Part shown: positions 6,844-14,768 of the stretch, piece by piece | Layout: each line of letters begins with the position of its first letter | Numbering within the stretch: position 1 is the stretch's first letter | Origin: Reyranella sp. | Lineage (GTDB): Bacteria > Pseudomonadota > Alphaproteobacteria > Reyranellales > Reyranellaceae | Direction of reading: 5' to 3' | Length of the DNA stretch: 33,793 nucleotides | NCBI RefSeq assembly: GCF_030651995.1 | Contig: NZ_JAUSBN010000088.1 | Span: forward strand, 1 to 33,793 | Notes under the pieces: generated by a model | Databases searched by the model: none | What the model saw: the letters and a program-made list of their open reading frames with translations, nothing else | Told to the model about the DNA's origin: nothing | Position numbers and translations under genes: made by a program

Positions 6844-9525
6844 CTAAACGCCAAGCCTCTCCAGCGCCGTGCTGAGCCGCGCACCGGTCTGTTCGGCCTG
6901 CGCCCGGCGCTCGCGCTGCTCCTCGACGACCTCTTCCGGCGCGCGTGCGACGAAGGCGGCGTTCGCGAGCTTGGCGTCGATCTTGCCGACCTCGTCGGCG
7001 AGCTTCTTGATCTCCTTCTGGAGACGCGCGCTCTCGGCCTTGAGGTCGATCACGTCGCCGACTGGCAGGGCATAGGTCGCCTCGCCGACGACGATCTGCA
7101 GCGACGCCTTGGGCGCCGATGAAGCCGCCTCGACGCTCTCGATGCGGGCCAGCCGCTCGATGGCGGCGCGATGGGTCTCCAGTCGCGCCGCAGTCGCTTC
7201 GTTGCCGCCGATCACCAGCAGCCTCAACTTGGCGCCGGCCGGCACGTTCAGCTCAGCGCGCGCCGAGCGGATGTCGGAGATCAGCTTCACCAGCCAGCCC
7301 ATCTCGGCATCCGCCGCAGCGTCGGTCGAGGTCGGCGCGGGCCAGGGCTGGCCGATCAGCGGCCCGTGCTCGGCGCGGTGGCCGAGCTTGTCCCACAGCT
7401 CCTCGGTGATGAAGGGCATCACCGGGTGCATCAGCTTCACCGTCTCTCGCAGCACGAAGGCGGTGACGGCGCGCGTTTCGTCCTTCTCCGGCCCGTCGGC
7501 GCCCTGCACGATCGGCTTGGTCAGTTCGACATACCAGTCACAGACCACGCCCCACACGAACTCGTAGAGGGTATTGGCGGCCTCGTTTAGGCGGAAATCG
7601 GTCAGGGCCTTGTCGATCGCCTGGTTGGCGCGGGCGAGTTCACCCAGCATCCACTTGTTGACCGTGAGCCTGGCCGACGTTGGCTCGAACCCTTTCGGCA
7701 ACGCCGCGCCGTTCATCTCGGCGAAGCGCGTGGCGTTCCACAGCTTGGTTGCGAAGTTGCGGGCGCCCTCGACGCGGGCGGGCGCCAGCCGCAGCCGGCC
7801 GGCCTGGGATGCGGCCAACGACGTCATGGTGAAGCGCAGCGCATCGGCGCCGTATTTGTCGATCAGCTCCAGGGGGTCGATCACGTTCCCCTTGGACTTC
7901 GACATCTTCTGGCCCTTCTCGTCCGTCACCAGCCCGTGCAGGTAGACGGTTCGGAACGGCACCTCCTTCATGAAGTGCATGCCCATCATCATCATGCGGG
8001 CGACCCAGAAGAACAGGATGTCCCAGCCCGTGACGAGCGTGCTGGTCGGATAGTACTTGGCCAGTTCCGGCGTCTGGTCGGGCCAGCCCAGCGTCGAGAA
8101 CGGCCACAGGGCCGAACTGAACCAGGTGTCGAGCACGTCGGGATCGCGTTCCAGCGCGACCTCCTTGCCGTAATGCGCCCGTGCCTCTTGATTCGCCTCT
8201 TCCTCCGAGAGCGCCACGAACACCTTCTTGTCCGGCCCGTACCAGGCCGGGATCTGGTGGCCCCACCAGAGCTGGCGCGACACGCACCACGGCTCGATGT
8301 TCTCCATCCAGCGGAAGAAATCCTCGCGCCCGCGCTCGGGCACGAACTTCACGCGGCCGTCGCGCGCCGCCGCCAGCGGCGCCTCCGCGAGCTTCCTGGC
8401 ATCGGCGTACCACTGCTCGGTCAGGTAGGGCTCGACCGGCACGCCGCCGCGATCGCCGTACGGCACCGCATGCGTATGCGGCTCGATCTTCTCGACGAGC
8501 CCCAGCTCCTCCATTTCCGCCACGACGACCTTGCGCGCCTCGAAGCGGTCGAGGCCTCGATACTTCTCCGGCGCCTTGTCGTTCACGCGCGCGAACTTGT
8601 CGAAGATGTTGATGGCCTCGAGATTGTGGCGGCGGCCGACCTCGAAATCGTTGAAGTCATGGGCCGGCGTGATCTTGACGGCACCCGAGCCCTTCTCCGG
8701 GTCGGAATATTCATCGCCCACGATCGCGATCCGGCGGCCGACCAGCGGCAGCACCGCATGCTTGCCGATCAGGTGCTTCCACTTCGGATCGTCGGGGTGG
8801 ACGGCGATACCCGTATCGCCCAGCATGGTCTCGGGCCGCGTGGTGGCGACCACGATGAACTCGTCGGGGCTGCCCTCGATCGGATACTTGAAGTACCAGA
8901 GATGTCCCTTCACCTCGCGCGACTCGACCTCGAGGTCGGAGATCGCGGTCAGCATCTTGGGGTCCCAGTTGACCAGCCGCAGGTCCTTGTAGATCAGGCC
9001 CTGCTTGTAGAGTTCGACGAACACCTTGAGCACGGCCTTCGACAGGCCCTCGTCCATGGTGAAGCGCTCGCGGCTCCAGTCGCAGGAGGCGCCGAGCCGG
9101 CGGAGCTGGCTGGTGATCGTGCCGCCGGAATAGGCCTTCCACTCCCAGACCTTGGCGAGGAACTCCTCGCGGTTCAGGAGCTTCCTGTTGGCATCCGTCC
9201 TGGTCGCACCTTCGACCGCGAGGCCGATCCCCTCCTGCTCGAGGTTGCGCACGACCACCATCTGCGTGGCGATGCCCGCATGATCGGTGCCGGGCTGCCA
9301 CAGGACGTCGTCGCCCTTCATGCGGCGCCAGCGAATCAGCACGTCCTGCAGGGTGTTGTCGAGCGCATGGCCCATGTGAAGGCTGCCCGTGACGTTGGGC
9401 GGCGGTATCACAATGCAATAGGGCTGCTTCGGCGACTCGGGATGGGCGCGGAAGGCCCCCGCACTCTCCCACTCGGGGTAGCGTCGGGCCTCGATTTCCT
9501 TGGGGTCGTAGGTCTTGTCGAGCAT
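6844..9525 (-). CDS. valS: Valyl-tRNA synthetase
   Basis: An 893-residue class I aminoacyl-tRNA synthetase that charges tRNA-Val with valine in the cytoplasm. The HIGH-type motif is 'HMGH' at 50-53, inside 'PPPNVTGSLHMGHALDN', and the KMSKS motif starts at Lys540 ('GQKMSKSKGNVIDP'). Between them lies the large editing (CP1) domain with the conserved 'TTRPETMLGDT' segment that hydrolyses mischarged Thr-tRNA-Val. The C-terminal 70 residues form the charged coiled coil expected for ValRS. Length is slightly below the E. coli enzyme, with no visible loss of a domain. It follows popZ on the same strand but is separated from it by an intrinsic terminator, so it probably has its own promoter. Confidence 0.98.
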   Translation of the reverse strand: MLDKTYDPKEIEARRYPEWESAGAFRAHPESPKQPYCIVIPPPNVTGSLHMGHALDNTLQDVLIRWRRMKGDDVLWQPGTDHAGIATQMVVVRNLEQEGIGLAVEGATRTDANRKLLNREEFLAKVWEWKAYSGGTITSQLRRLGASCDWSRERFTMDEGLSKAVLKVFVELYKQGLIYKDLRLVNWDPKMLTAISDLEVESREVKGHLWYFKYPIEGSPDEFIVVATTRPETMLGDTGIAVHPDDPKWKHLIGKHAVLPLVGRRIAIVGDEYSDPEKGSGAVKITPAHDFNDFEVGRRHNLEAINIFDKFARVNDKAPEKYRGLDRFEARKVVVAEMEELGLVEKIEPHTHAVPYGDRGGVPVEPYLTEQWYADARKLAEAPLAAARDGRVKFVPERGREDFFRWMENIEPWCVSRQLWWGHQIPAWYGPDKKVFVALSEEEANQEARAHYGKEVALERDPDVLDTWFSSALWPFSTLGWPDQTPELAKYYPTSTLVTGWDILFFWVARMMMMGMHFMKEVPFRTVYLHGLVTDEKGQKMSKSKGNVIDPLELIDKYGADALRFTMTSLAASQAGRLRLAPARVEGARNFATKLWNATRFAEMNGAALPKGFEPTSARLTVNKWMLGELARANQAIDKALTDFRLNEAANTLYEFVWGVVCDWYVELTKPIVQGADGPEKDETRAVTAFVLRETVKLMHPVMPFITEELWDKLGHRAEHGPLIGQPWPAPTSTDAAADAEMGWLVKLISDIRSARAELNVPAGAKLRLLVIGGNEATAARLETHRAAIERLARIESVEAASSAPKASLQIVVGEATYALPVGDVIDLKAESARLQKEIKKLADEVGKIDAKLANAAFVARAPEEVVEEQRERRAQAEQTGARLSTALERLGV

Positions 9526-9540
9526 CTTCTGGCCTTAAAC

Positions 9541-9570
9541 GAAAAACGCCACGGTTGCGACACCGTGGCG
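9541..9570 (-). terminator. Intrinsic terminator after popZ
   Basis: On the minus strand a 9-bp perfect stem (CGCCACGGT / ACCGTGGCG, arms 9562-9570 and 9547-9555) with a 6-base loop is followed directly by five T residues (opposite 9542-9546). It lies 24 bases after the popZ stop and 16 bases before the valS start, and so should end the methyltransferase-tolC-popZ transcript. Confidence 0.85.
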
Positions 9571-9593
9571 ATGAAGGAGGGTGGCGCCTGGGG

Positions 9594-10190
9594 TCAGCGG
9601 CGTGTCAGCCGGGCAATCTCGCGTTCGACATAGCGCTCGACCATCGGCGGCAGATTGGTGTCCAGCCACTCCTTGAGCATCGGACGCAGCATTTCCTTGA
9701 CCAGATCCTCGATGGTCTGCCCGCCAACCGACGGGCCGGGATTGGTGGCCGCCGGCGCCGGCACACTGTCCTGCACGGCCTGATTCAGACGCGCGAAAGC
9801 CGAACTCGCCACCCCCGCCACGCCGTCACCGACGAGCAAATCGGCCTTCACGGCGCCCGTCGAGGGCGACGGCTGCGCAGGCGGAGCCTCGTTGGCCGGT
9901 TGCGGCATCTCCGCCGGGTTCATGGACTCGACCGCCCGCAGCGGCGTCGGCTTTTCATTCGACATGGACTTGGGCTCTTCCACGATCTCGGTAAGCAGGA
10001 GAACATCGTCACGCGTAGGCGGCGGCGACGGAGGTGATGGCGGTATCACAGGCGGACGCTCTCCCGAATTTGCATTTCGCAGGCTTCCGACCTGCGCCCG
10101 GGCCTCGTCGTCCGAGATGATCTTGCGGATGGACGCCAGAATGTCGTCCATCGACGGGTCCTTGTTCGGAGGCCCCTTGTCGTCGTTCAT
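9594..10190 (-). CDS. popZ: Pole-organizing protein PopZ (DUF2497 family)
   Basis: A 198-residue protein with the three-part PopZ layout. A short N-terminal helix, 'DPSMDDILASIRKIISDDE' (11-29), is the client-binding region. A long proline- and acid-rich disordered linker follows (about 38-130, including a run of PPSPPSPPP). A C-terminal helical oligomerisation region ends the protein ('IEDLVKEMLRPMLKEWLD' and 'PMVERYVEREIARLTRR'). In Caulobacter, PopZ forms a polar condensate that anchors the ParB-parS centromere and recruits cell-cycle kinases. Its ATG overlaps the tolC stop (ATGA), indicating coupled translation. This PopZ is typical in size, and the order methyltransferase-tolC-popZ-valS is widely conserved in alphaproteobacteria. 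Confidence 0.92.
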   Translation of the reverse strand: MNDDKGPPNKDPSMDDILASIRKIISDDEARAQVGSLRNANSGERPPVIPPSPPSPPPTRDDVLLLTEIVEEPKSMSNEKPTPLRAVESMNPAEMPQPANEAPPAQPSPSTGAVKADLLVGDGVAGVASSAFARLNQAVQDSVPAPAATNPGPSVGGQTIEDLVKEMLRPMLKEWLDTNLPPMVERYVEREIARLTRR

Positions 10191-11665
10191 TTCCCGCCGC
10201 TCCCGGTGGGGGTGCTCCTCGTGGGGGCACTCCCGGCGACGCCGGCCGGAGAAGTGGACGGCGGGATGATGCCCGTACCCGATTCGCCGCTGCTGCCCCA
10301 GCCGATCCAGCGGGAACCGACGTCCTTGTAGTAGCGCTCCTCGTCGTAATACTCGACGGGCAGCGCCAATGTGCGGGCCGTCAGGCGACCGATTCCGGCC
10401 AGCACGCCATAGTAGGCGACCTGCACGTCGTGGCGCGCCTGGATCAGGTTGACCTGCGAGTTGAGCAGCTCCTGCTCGGCGTTCAACACGTCCAGCGTGG
10501 TACGCGAGCCGACCAGCGCTTCCTGCCGCACGCCGTTCAGAGCGACTTCGTTGGCGCGGACCTGCGATTCGAACGACGTAACCCGCGAGCGCGACGAATC
10601 CAGCTGGCGCCAGGCACGGATCACGTTCTCCGCCACGGTGCGACGGGCGCTGTCGAGTTCGTTGCGACGCTGCCCGACCAGTTCGCGTGCAGACCGGATG
10701 CGCGACCATTCGCTGCCGTTCTGGAAAATCGGGATCGTGGCCTGGAGGCGAACGGCGTAGTTGTAATACTTGTCGTTCGGGACCTGCAGGTCGAACTGCT
10801 GCTGCAGCGCGCCGATCAGATTGACCTGCGGCAGCAGGTCACCCACCGCCGAGTTCACCCCGTAATTGGCCGCCGTGATGCGGTGCGCGGCGGTTACGGC
10901 GCGCGGGCCGGCATCCATCGCGAGGCCGATAGCCTCCTCCTCCGACGACGGCAGCCCACCGATCAGCGGAATCTCGCCCAGTCTTCCCGGCTTCTTGCCA
11001 ATCGTGCGCTGGAAGGCCGCCTCGGCGATGCGGACATTGGTCTCGGCCTGGACCAGGTCGGCCTTGGCCAGTTCGAGGCGGGCCTCGGACTGCGCTACGT
11101 CGGTGATGGTCAGTTCGCCGACCCGGAAGCGCTCGCGCGTCGCGTCGAGCTGCTGCACCAGCACCCGCACGTTGTTGCGTCGGGCGTCGGCGATGCCGAT
11201 GTTCTGCACGAGGTCGGCATAGGACGTCACCGCCGAGAGCAGCACGTTCTGCTCGGTCTCGGCGAGCTGGGCTCGCTGGGCCTGGATGTTCGACTGCGCC
11301 TGCTTCGTCTCGGCAATGGTCTTGCCGCCGCGGAAGACCGGCTGGACCATCTGCAGGGTCGTGAACTTGCCGTTCAGCGCATAGAAGGTCGGCGATGTGC
11401 GCTGCGAGTAGGAGTCCTGCTCGACCTTGTTGTACTCGACGTTGAGCGTGACGCGAGGGCGCCAGTTGGCGACCGCCTGCGACAGGGTCTCGTCGGTCTG
11501 ACGCAGGATCGCCCGGCTCGCCAGCAGGTCGGGGTTGCTGTTGTACGTCGTCGACAGGGCCTCGATCAGGCTCTGCGACCACGCGCTGGAAGCGCCCCCG
11601 AGCCCGACCGCCAGGATGCACGCGGCCGCGGTGCGGGCATGCCTCAAACCGGGCCGGATACGCAT
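10187..11665 (-). CDS. tolC: TolC-type outer membrane channel protein
   Basis: A 492-residue outer membrane efflux protein. Residues 1-31 form a signal peptide (basic start, then 'ACILAVGLGGASSAWSQ'). Two OEP repeats follow, each with long coiled-coil helices; 'RVGELTITDVAQSEARLELA' and 'EALVGSRTTLDVLNAEQELL' are the paired, characteristic segments of the two halves. TolC trimers form the beta-barrel and periplasmic tunnel used by type I secretion and RND or ABC efflux pumps. I prefer the ATG at 11665, with GAGGGTAG just upstream, over an in-frame ATG 22 codons earlier because it places the signal peptide at the N-terminus. The C-terminal 30 residues are Pro/Ser/Thr/Gly-rich and probably disordered. 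No pump genes are adjacent. Confidence 0.95.
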   Translation of the reverse strand: MRIRPGLRHARTAAACILAVGLGGASSAWSQSLIEALSTTYNSNPDLLASRAILRQTDETLSQAVANWRPRVTLNVEYNKVEQDSYSQRTSPTFYALNGKFTTLQMVQPVFRGGKTIAETKQAQSNIQAQRAQLAETEQNVLLSAVTSYADLVQNIGIADARRNNVRVLVQQLDATRERFRVGELTITDVAQSEARLELAKADLVQAETNVRIAEAAFQRTIGKKPGRLGEIPLIGGLPSSEEEAIGLAMDAGPRAVTAAHRITAANYGVNSAVGDLLPQVNLIGALQQQFDLQVPNDKYYNYAVRLQATIPIFQNGSEWSRIRSARELVGQRRNELDSARRTVAENVIRAWRQLDSSRSRVTSFESQVRANEVALNGVRQEALVGSRTTLDVLNAEQELLNSQVNLIQARHDVQVAYYGVLAGIGRLTARTLALPVEYYDEERYYKDVGSRWIGWGSSGESGTGIIPPSTSPAGVAGSAPTRSTPTGSGGK

Positions 11666-11749
11666 TGTTCTACCCTCATCTTTGGACGGCACCCTAGCAT
11701 CAGGCGGAACACTATTGGTAGCCCTCGGCATGGGAAAGTCCCTGACGCG

Positions 11750-12409
11750 TCAGAAGGTGAATCGCGCAGGAGGGGCGAAGCCGGGCAGCGCCGGCGTACC
11801 GGCGTCGAAGAGTGGCCGCCCCGACACGACGCCCCCTTGCTTCACGAACAGATGGGCGACGCCAAGGGCGCCACTCGGATCGGCGACCACGGTGGCCAGC
11901 CGGCCGCCTTCGGCGAGCTGGTCGGCAATGGCCTTGGGTACTTCCCGCACCGCACCCTCGATCAGGATCACGTCAAAGGGGCCGGAAGAAGCGGCGCCCT
12001 GCTCGGCCTCTCCCGCCACCTGCTCCACCCCCGACACGCCGAGCTCGCGCAACGTCTTCTGTGCAGCGGCGGCCAGGCCCGCATCGGCCTCGACCGCAAC
12101 GACCGACTGGACCAGCCGCGCCAGGATCGCCGCGCCATAGCCCCGTCCGGCAGCCACGACCATCGCCTTGTCCCCGGCCTGAGGCTGCAGGAACTGGATC
12201 AGGCGGGCCAACACCATCGGCTCCATCATGAAGCGACCATTGCCCAGCGGCACGTCGTCATCGGCATAGGCGACCGAGCGCAGGCCTTCGGGCAGGAAAC
12301 GCTCTCGCGGCAGCTCCCCGAGAGCGGCCAGCAGGCCGGCATCGTTGACCCGGTTGGGCCGGAGCTGCCCTTCCACCATGTTGCGTCGCGCGAGCGCGAA
12401 ATCCGTCAT
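11750..12409 (-). CDS. Protein-L-isoaspartate O-methyltransferase-like protein (divergent active site)
   Basis: A 219-residue Rossmann-fold methyltransferase of the PCMT family. The N-terminal 'MVEGQLRPNRVND' and 'PRERFLP' blocks place it in the family. Two family signatures are altered. The catalytic loop, normally ending G-Q-T-I-S-x-P, reads 'LGNGRFMMEPMVLARL' (55-70), and the SAM-binding motif, normally G-x-G-S-G-Y, reads 'VVAAGRGYGAA' (84-94). This variant is commonly found just upstream of tolC in alphaproteobacteria, and isoaspartyl repair activity should not be assumed. Start at 12409 has a purine-rich GGGGGCAG ahead of it and a good promoter at 12436-12465. It is first in the transcript leading to tolC and popZ, 84 bases before tolC. 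Confidence 0.85.
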   Translation of the reverse strand: MTDFALARRNMVEGQLRPNRVNDAGLLAALGELPRERFLPEGLRSVAYADDDVPLGNGRFMMEPMVLARLIQFLQPQAGDKAMVVAAGRGYGAAILARLVQSVVAVEADAGLAAAAQKTLRELGVSGVEQVAGEAEQGAASSGPFDVILIEGAVREVPKAIADQLAEGGRLATVVADPSGALGVAHLFVKQGGVVSGRPLFDAGTPALPGFAPPARFTF

Positions 12410-12435
12410 AGGCTGCCCCCTAGATGTAGCGGTGT

Positions 12436-12465
12436 TATATAGGCGGCGGCGGACGACAGCGTCAA
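12436..12465 (-). promoter_or_regulatory. Sigma70-type promoter for the PCMT-tolC-popZ transcript
   Basis: On the minus strand, TTGACG (12465-12460) and TATATA (12441-12436, continuing into AC) are separated by 18 bases. The -10 lies about 27 bases before the methyltransferase ATG. It is the only well-formed promoter I see ahead of the three-gene run. Confidence 0.6.
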
Positions 12466-12487
12466 AGGTCTCTCCGTCGCGGCCGGC

Positions 12488-12517
12488 TTGACCGGTCTGT
12501 CTCGCCGCGCGTATAGC
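12488..12517 (+). promoter_or_regulatory. Promoter for the tRNA-Cys/tRNA-Asn transcript
   Basis: TTGACC (12488-12493) and TATAGC (12512-12517) with an 18-base spacer lie 20 bases before the tRNA-Cys gene, which places a transcription start at about 12524 and a short leader before the mature tRNA. It is back-to-back with the minus-strand promoter at 12436-12465. Confidence 0.65.
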
Positions 12518-12537
12518 ACCGCGCGCGCACTTCGGGC

Positions 12538-12611
12538 GGCCTGGTGACAGAGTGGCTATGTAGCGGACTGCAAATCCGTCAATGCCGGTTCGATTCCGGC
12601 CCAGGCCTCCA
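12538..12611 (+). tRNA. tRNA-Cys (GCA)
   Basis: A complete cloverleaf of 74 bases including an encoded CCA. The acceptor stem GGCCTGG pairs with CCAGGCC, the discriminator base is T (U), as is usual for tRNA-Cys, and the anticodon loop CTGCAAA carries anticodon GCA on a 5-bp stem with one G-U pair. The T arm GCCGGTTCGATTCCGGC is standard. It lies downstream of a clear promoter and 96 bases ahead of tRNA-Asn, with which it is probably co-transcribed. Confidence 0.97.
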
Positions 12612-12707
12612 CGAATTGCACATGCGACAGGTCTTGCATGAGTGGACACGCTCTGTCACAAGACCGCGCCTTCGCGGCACCGTTACCGCCGTCGCGACGA
12701 ATTCCAT

Positions 12708-12782
12708 TCCGGAGTAGCTCAGCGGTAGAGCAGGCGACTGTTAATCGCCCGGCCGTAGGTTCGATTCCTACCTCCGGAGCCA
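12708..12782 (+). tRNA. tRNA-Asn (GTT)
   Basis: A complete 75-base cloverleaf with encoded CCA. The acceptor stem TCCGGAG pairs with CTCCGGA, the discriminator base is G, and the anticodon loop CTGTTAA carries anticodon GTT. The D arm (AGCTCAGCGGTAGAGC) and T arm (GTAGGTTCGATTCCTAC) are canonical. An intrinsic terminator follows four bases later, ending the likely two-tRNA transcript. Confidence 0.98.
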
Positions 12783-12786
12783 ATTG

Positions 12787-12818
12787 GGGGCCGTTCTCGA
12801 AAGGGAGCGGCCCCTTTT
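12787..12818 (+). terminator. Intrinsic terminator after tRNA-Asn
   Basis: GGGGCCG (12787-12793) pairs with CGGCCCC (12808-12814), giving a 7-bp GC stem with a 14-base interior, followed directly by TTTT (12815-12818). It sits immediately after the tRNA-Asn CCA and 20 bases before the Nudix gene start. Confidence 0.75.
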
Positions 12819-12837
12819 CGCTTGTGGAGTGCAAATC

Positions 12838-13452
12838 ATGCCCTCTGTCCCCCTGGCCGGCGAAAAGGCCGAACTCGTCGAACGGACCGTGCTCTTCCAG
12901 GGCTACTTCCGCCTTGCTCGCTACCTGTTCCGCCACAGCCTCTATCGGGGTGGCCTGAGCGGCGAATTCAGCCGCGAGGTCTTCGAGCGCGGCCAGGCCG
13001 CGGCCGTGCTGCCCTACGATCCGATCCGCGACGAGGTGGTGTTGATCCGCCAGTTCCGCGCCGGCACCTTTGCCGCCGGGCGTCACCCCTGGTGCTGGGA
13101 GATCGTGGCCGGGATGGTCGAGGAAGGCGAAGCGCCCGAGGACGTCGCGCGGCGCGAGGCAGTCGAGGAAGCCTCGGTGCAGATCCTGGACCTCGTTCCC
13201 CTCTACAGCCTCGTGCTCAGTCCGGGTGCCTGCTCGGAAACCTGCAACATCTTCCTGGGCCGCATCGACGCGACCGGTGTCGGCGGCATTCACGGCCTCG
13301 AATCGGAGAACGAGGACATCCTTGTGCAGGCCATGCCGTTCGCCGAGGCGCGCGCGCTCCTCGGCCGCGACGAGATCGACAACTCGGCGGCCGTGATCGC
13401 GCTGCAGTGGCTGGCGCTCCATCGCGACGAGTTGCGCAGCCGCTGGGGCTGA
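12838..13452 (+). CDS. Nudix hydrolase, ADP-ribose pyrophosphatase type
   Basis: A 204-residue Nudix protein. The Nudix box 'GMVEEGEAPEDVARREAVEEAS' matches G-x5-E-x7-R-E-U-x-E-E-x-G-U, except that the final Gly position is occupied by Ala or Ser (EEAS rather than EExG). The glutamates that bind Mg2+ are intact. The preceding 'LIRQFRAGTF' and 'PWCWEIVAG' segments and the later 'LVLSPGACSE' are typical of the ADP-ribose pyrophosphatase (NudF/TrgB) group, which splits ADP-ribose into AMP and ribose 5-phosphate. I chose the ATG at 12838, with GGAG at 12826-12829; an upstream in-frame start would lie inside the terminator. It converges with the minus-strand bicupin-like gene. Confidence 0.88.
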   Translation: MPSVPLAGEKAELVERTVLFQGYFRLARYLFRHSLYRGGLSGEFSREVFERGQAAAVLPYDPIRDEVVLIRQFRAGTFAAGRHPWCWEIVAGMVEEGEAPEDVARREAVEEASVQILDLVPLYSLVLSPGACSETCNIFLGRIDATGVGGIHGLESENEDILVQAMPFAEARALLGRDEIDNSAAVIALQWLALHRDELRSRWG

Positions 13453-13464
13453 TCGCCCGAAAAT

Positions 13465-14604
13465 CTACTCGTAGAGATATCCGACCGGTTTGCCCTGGGT
13501 ACGCTGCGGGCGCGCATCCTTGCGCGTGATGATCTGGCCGGCCAGCCCGTCGATCTCGTCGCGCTGCGCCGACGTCCACCGGCGGAGATCGTCCATGCCC
13601 TTCAGGAGGCCGAGCCGGAGGAGCTGCGTGTTCTCTCCCACTCCGACCAGCGTCGCCGAGTTCCTGCCCACAGTGACCGAATCGCCGGTCGCGAGCTCAA
13701 AGCCCTTGCCGGCCGCCTCCCTGAATTCGGCGGTCCCGCGAATGACGCGATAGACCACGACCTCGCCCTTCTCGAGGCCCGCGACATCCGCGATGGGCGA
13801 CGCGCTCTTCGGCAGCAGCGACTGGCCGCGCGGATCGGTGGCGACGATGTGGCCGGTGACCAGGTGGCCGCTCGGCGCCTCGATGCCCAGGTCGCGAACA
13901 TGGACGGGCATGGGCGACTTCACGATCCCGGCCGCCAGCGGTCGGTAGAGCGCGTCGAGCGACAGCGGATCCTGGTACCAGAAGCCTGCCTCGCGCGGTC
14001 GGTCGTGGAACGGATGGCTCCAGGCCAGACGCGGCGTCTCGGCTTCGTCGATTTCTTCCGAGTGCACCACCGTCGGATTGGGGAAGGTCGTCGGCTCCGT
14101 GATGAACGCCTCGATGAACTTGCCCGAGTAGCCCATGGAGAGCGGGTCGGGCACGACGGTCTGCGGAGTCTTCAGGTTTGCGTCCGTCGGAAGCCCCGAC
14201 CAGCTGTAGGAACTCTGCCGGTGCACGATCGCGCTCTGCAGGATCAGCGCGCCCGGCCCGACATGGTGCATCAACCCGTCGTAATCGAAGGTGAACAATC
14301 CCGACGTGACCAGCACGAGCTGAAAGGCGCCCGGAGGGAGATGGAGATGGAAATCAGTCGGGCCGGCATCCGGCCGGTAGATGGGCAGGTTCGTCGCGAC
14401 TTCCTGCAGCAGGAAGGCCTCATTGTTCGCATGAAAGCCGTTGATCACCCGGTTGTAGAGCGCCTGGGGCCGATAGATCGGGTCGTAGGTCGCGTCCCGG
14501 TCCCGGTCGATGGCCACGAAATCCTGGGTATTGAGACGGATCGGATCGCCGTTCGGATGAACCAGGCTCGCCCAGTTCGAATGGACAGCAGCATGCGCAT
14601 TCAT
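13465..14604 (-). CDS. Bicupin-like protein of unknown function
   Basis: I do not recognise a named family for this 379-residue protein. The first half contains a cupin-like strand pattern, 'GAFQLVLVTSGLFTFDYDGL' followed by 'MHHVGPGALILQSAIVHRQS' (about 90-135). The second half has another cupin-like stretch, 'GEVVVYRVIRGTAEFREAAG' followed by 'FELATGDSVTVGRN', so a duplicated beta-barrel is likely. No signal peptide or membrane segment is visible. Histidines in the first unit could bind a metal, but the classic HxH is not clear. I chose the ATG at 14604, with GGGAG 5-9 bases upstream, over a TTG four codons earlier. It is divergent from the cysteine synthase gene, with 164 bases between them and no convincing promoter visible there. 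Confidence 0.65.
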   Translation of the reverse strand: MNAHAAVHSNWASLVHPNGDPIRLNTQDFVAIDRDRDATYDPIYRPQALYNRVINGFHANNEAFLLQEVATNLPIYRPDAGPTDFHLHLPPGAFQLVLVTSGLFTFDYDGLMHHVGPGALILQSAIVHRQSSYSWSGLPTDANLKTPQTVVPDPLSMGYSGKFIEAFITEPTTFPNPTVVHSEEIDEAETPRLAWSHPFHDRPREAGFWYQDPLSLDALYRPLAAGIVKSPMPVHVRDLGIEAPSGHLVTGHIVATDPRGQSLLPKSASPIADVAGLEKGEVVVYRVIRGTAEFREAAGKGFELATGDSVTVGRNSATLVGVGENTQLLRLGLLKGMDDLRRWTSAQRDEIDGLAGQIITRKDARPQRTQGKPVGYLYE

Positions 14605-14768
14605 GGGAACTCCCAATCTGGGCTATGCGGGGCGCACGAGCCCGCACAAAATCATGCGAATTCCGGGCCAATCATGCCGCCAACCGGCACGGTCCGGTTG
14701 CGATCCCCCCTGCTCCCTGTTTACGGTCGCGCCGGGGACGGCGCAGGGTCCAGCAGAGCGAGTAAGTC

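Noticed and set aside
7936..9633. Long plus-strand open frame across valS
   Set aside because: Antisense shadow of valS; composition is His/Arg/Leu-rich and has no ribosome binding site or recognisable motif.
12543..12659. GTGACAGAG within tRNA-Cys and CTCTGTCAC between the tRNAs, a 9-base inverted pair
   Set aside because: Probably chance or a remnant of duplication; pairing would compete with the strong cloverleaf, and nothing else supports a role.
14605..14768. Possible riboswitch ahead of cysK
   Set aside because: The 164-base interval shows no SAM-II- or other riboswitch-like pairing or pseudoknot that I can support, and no clear promoter.
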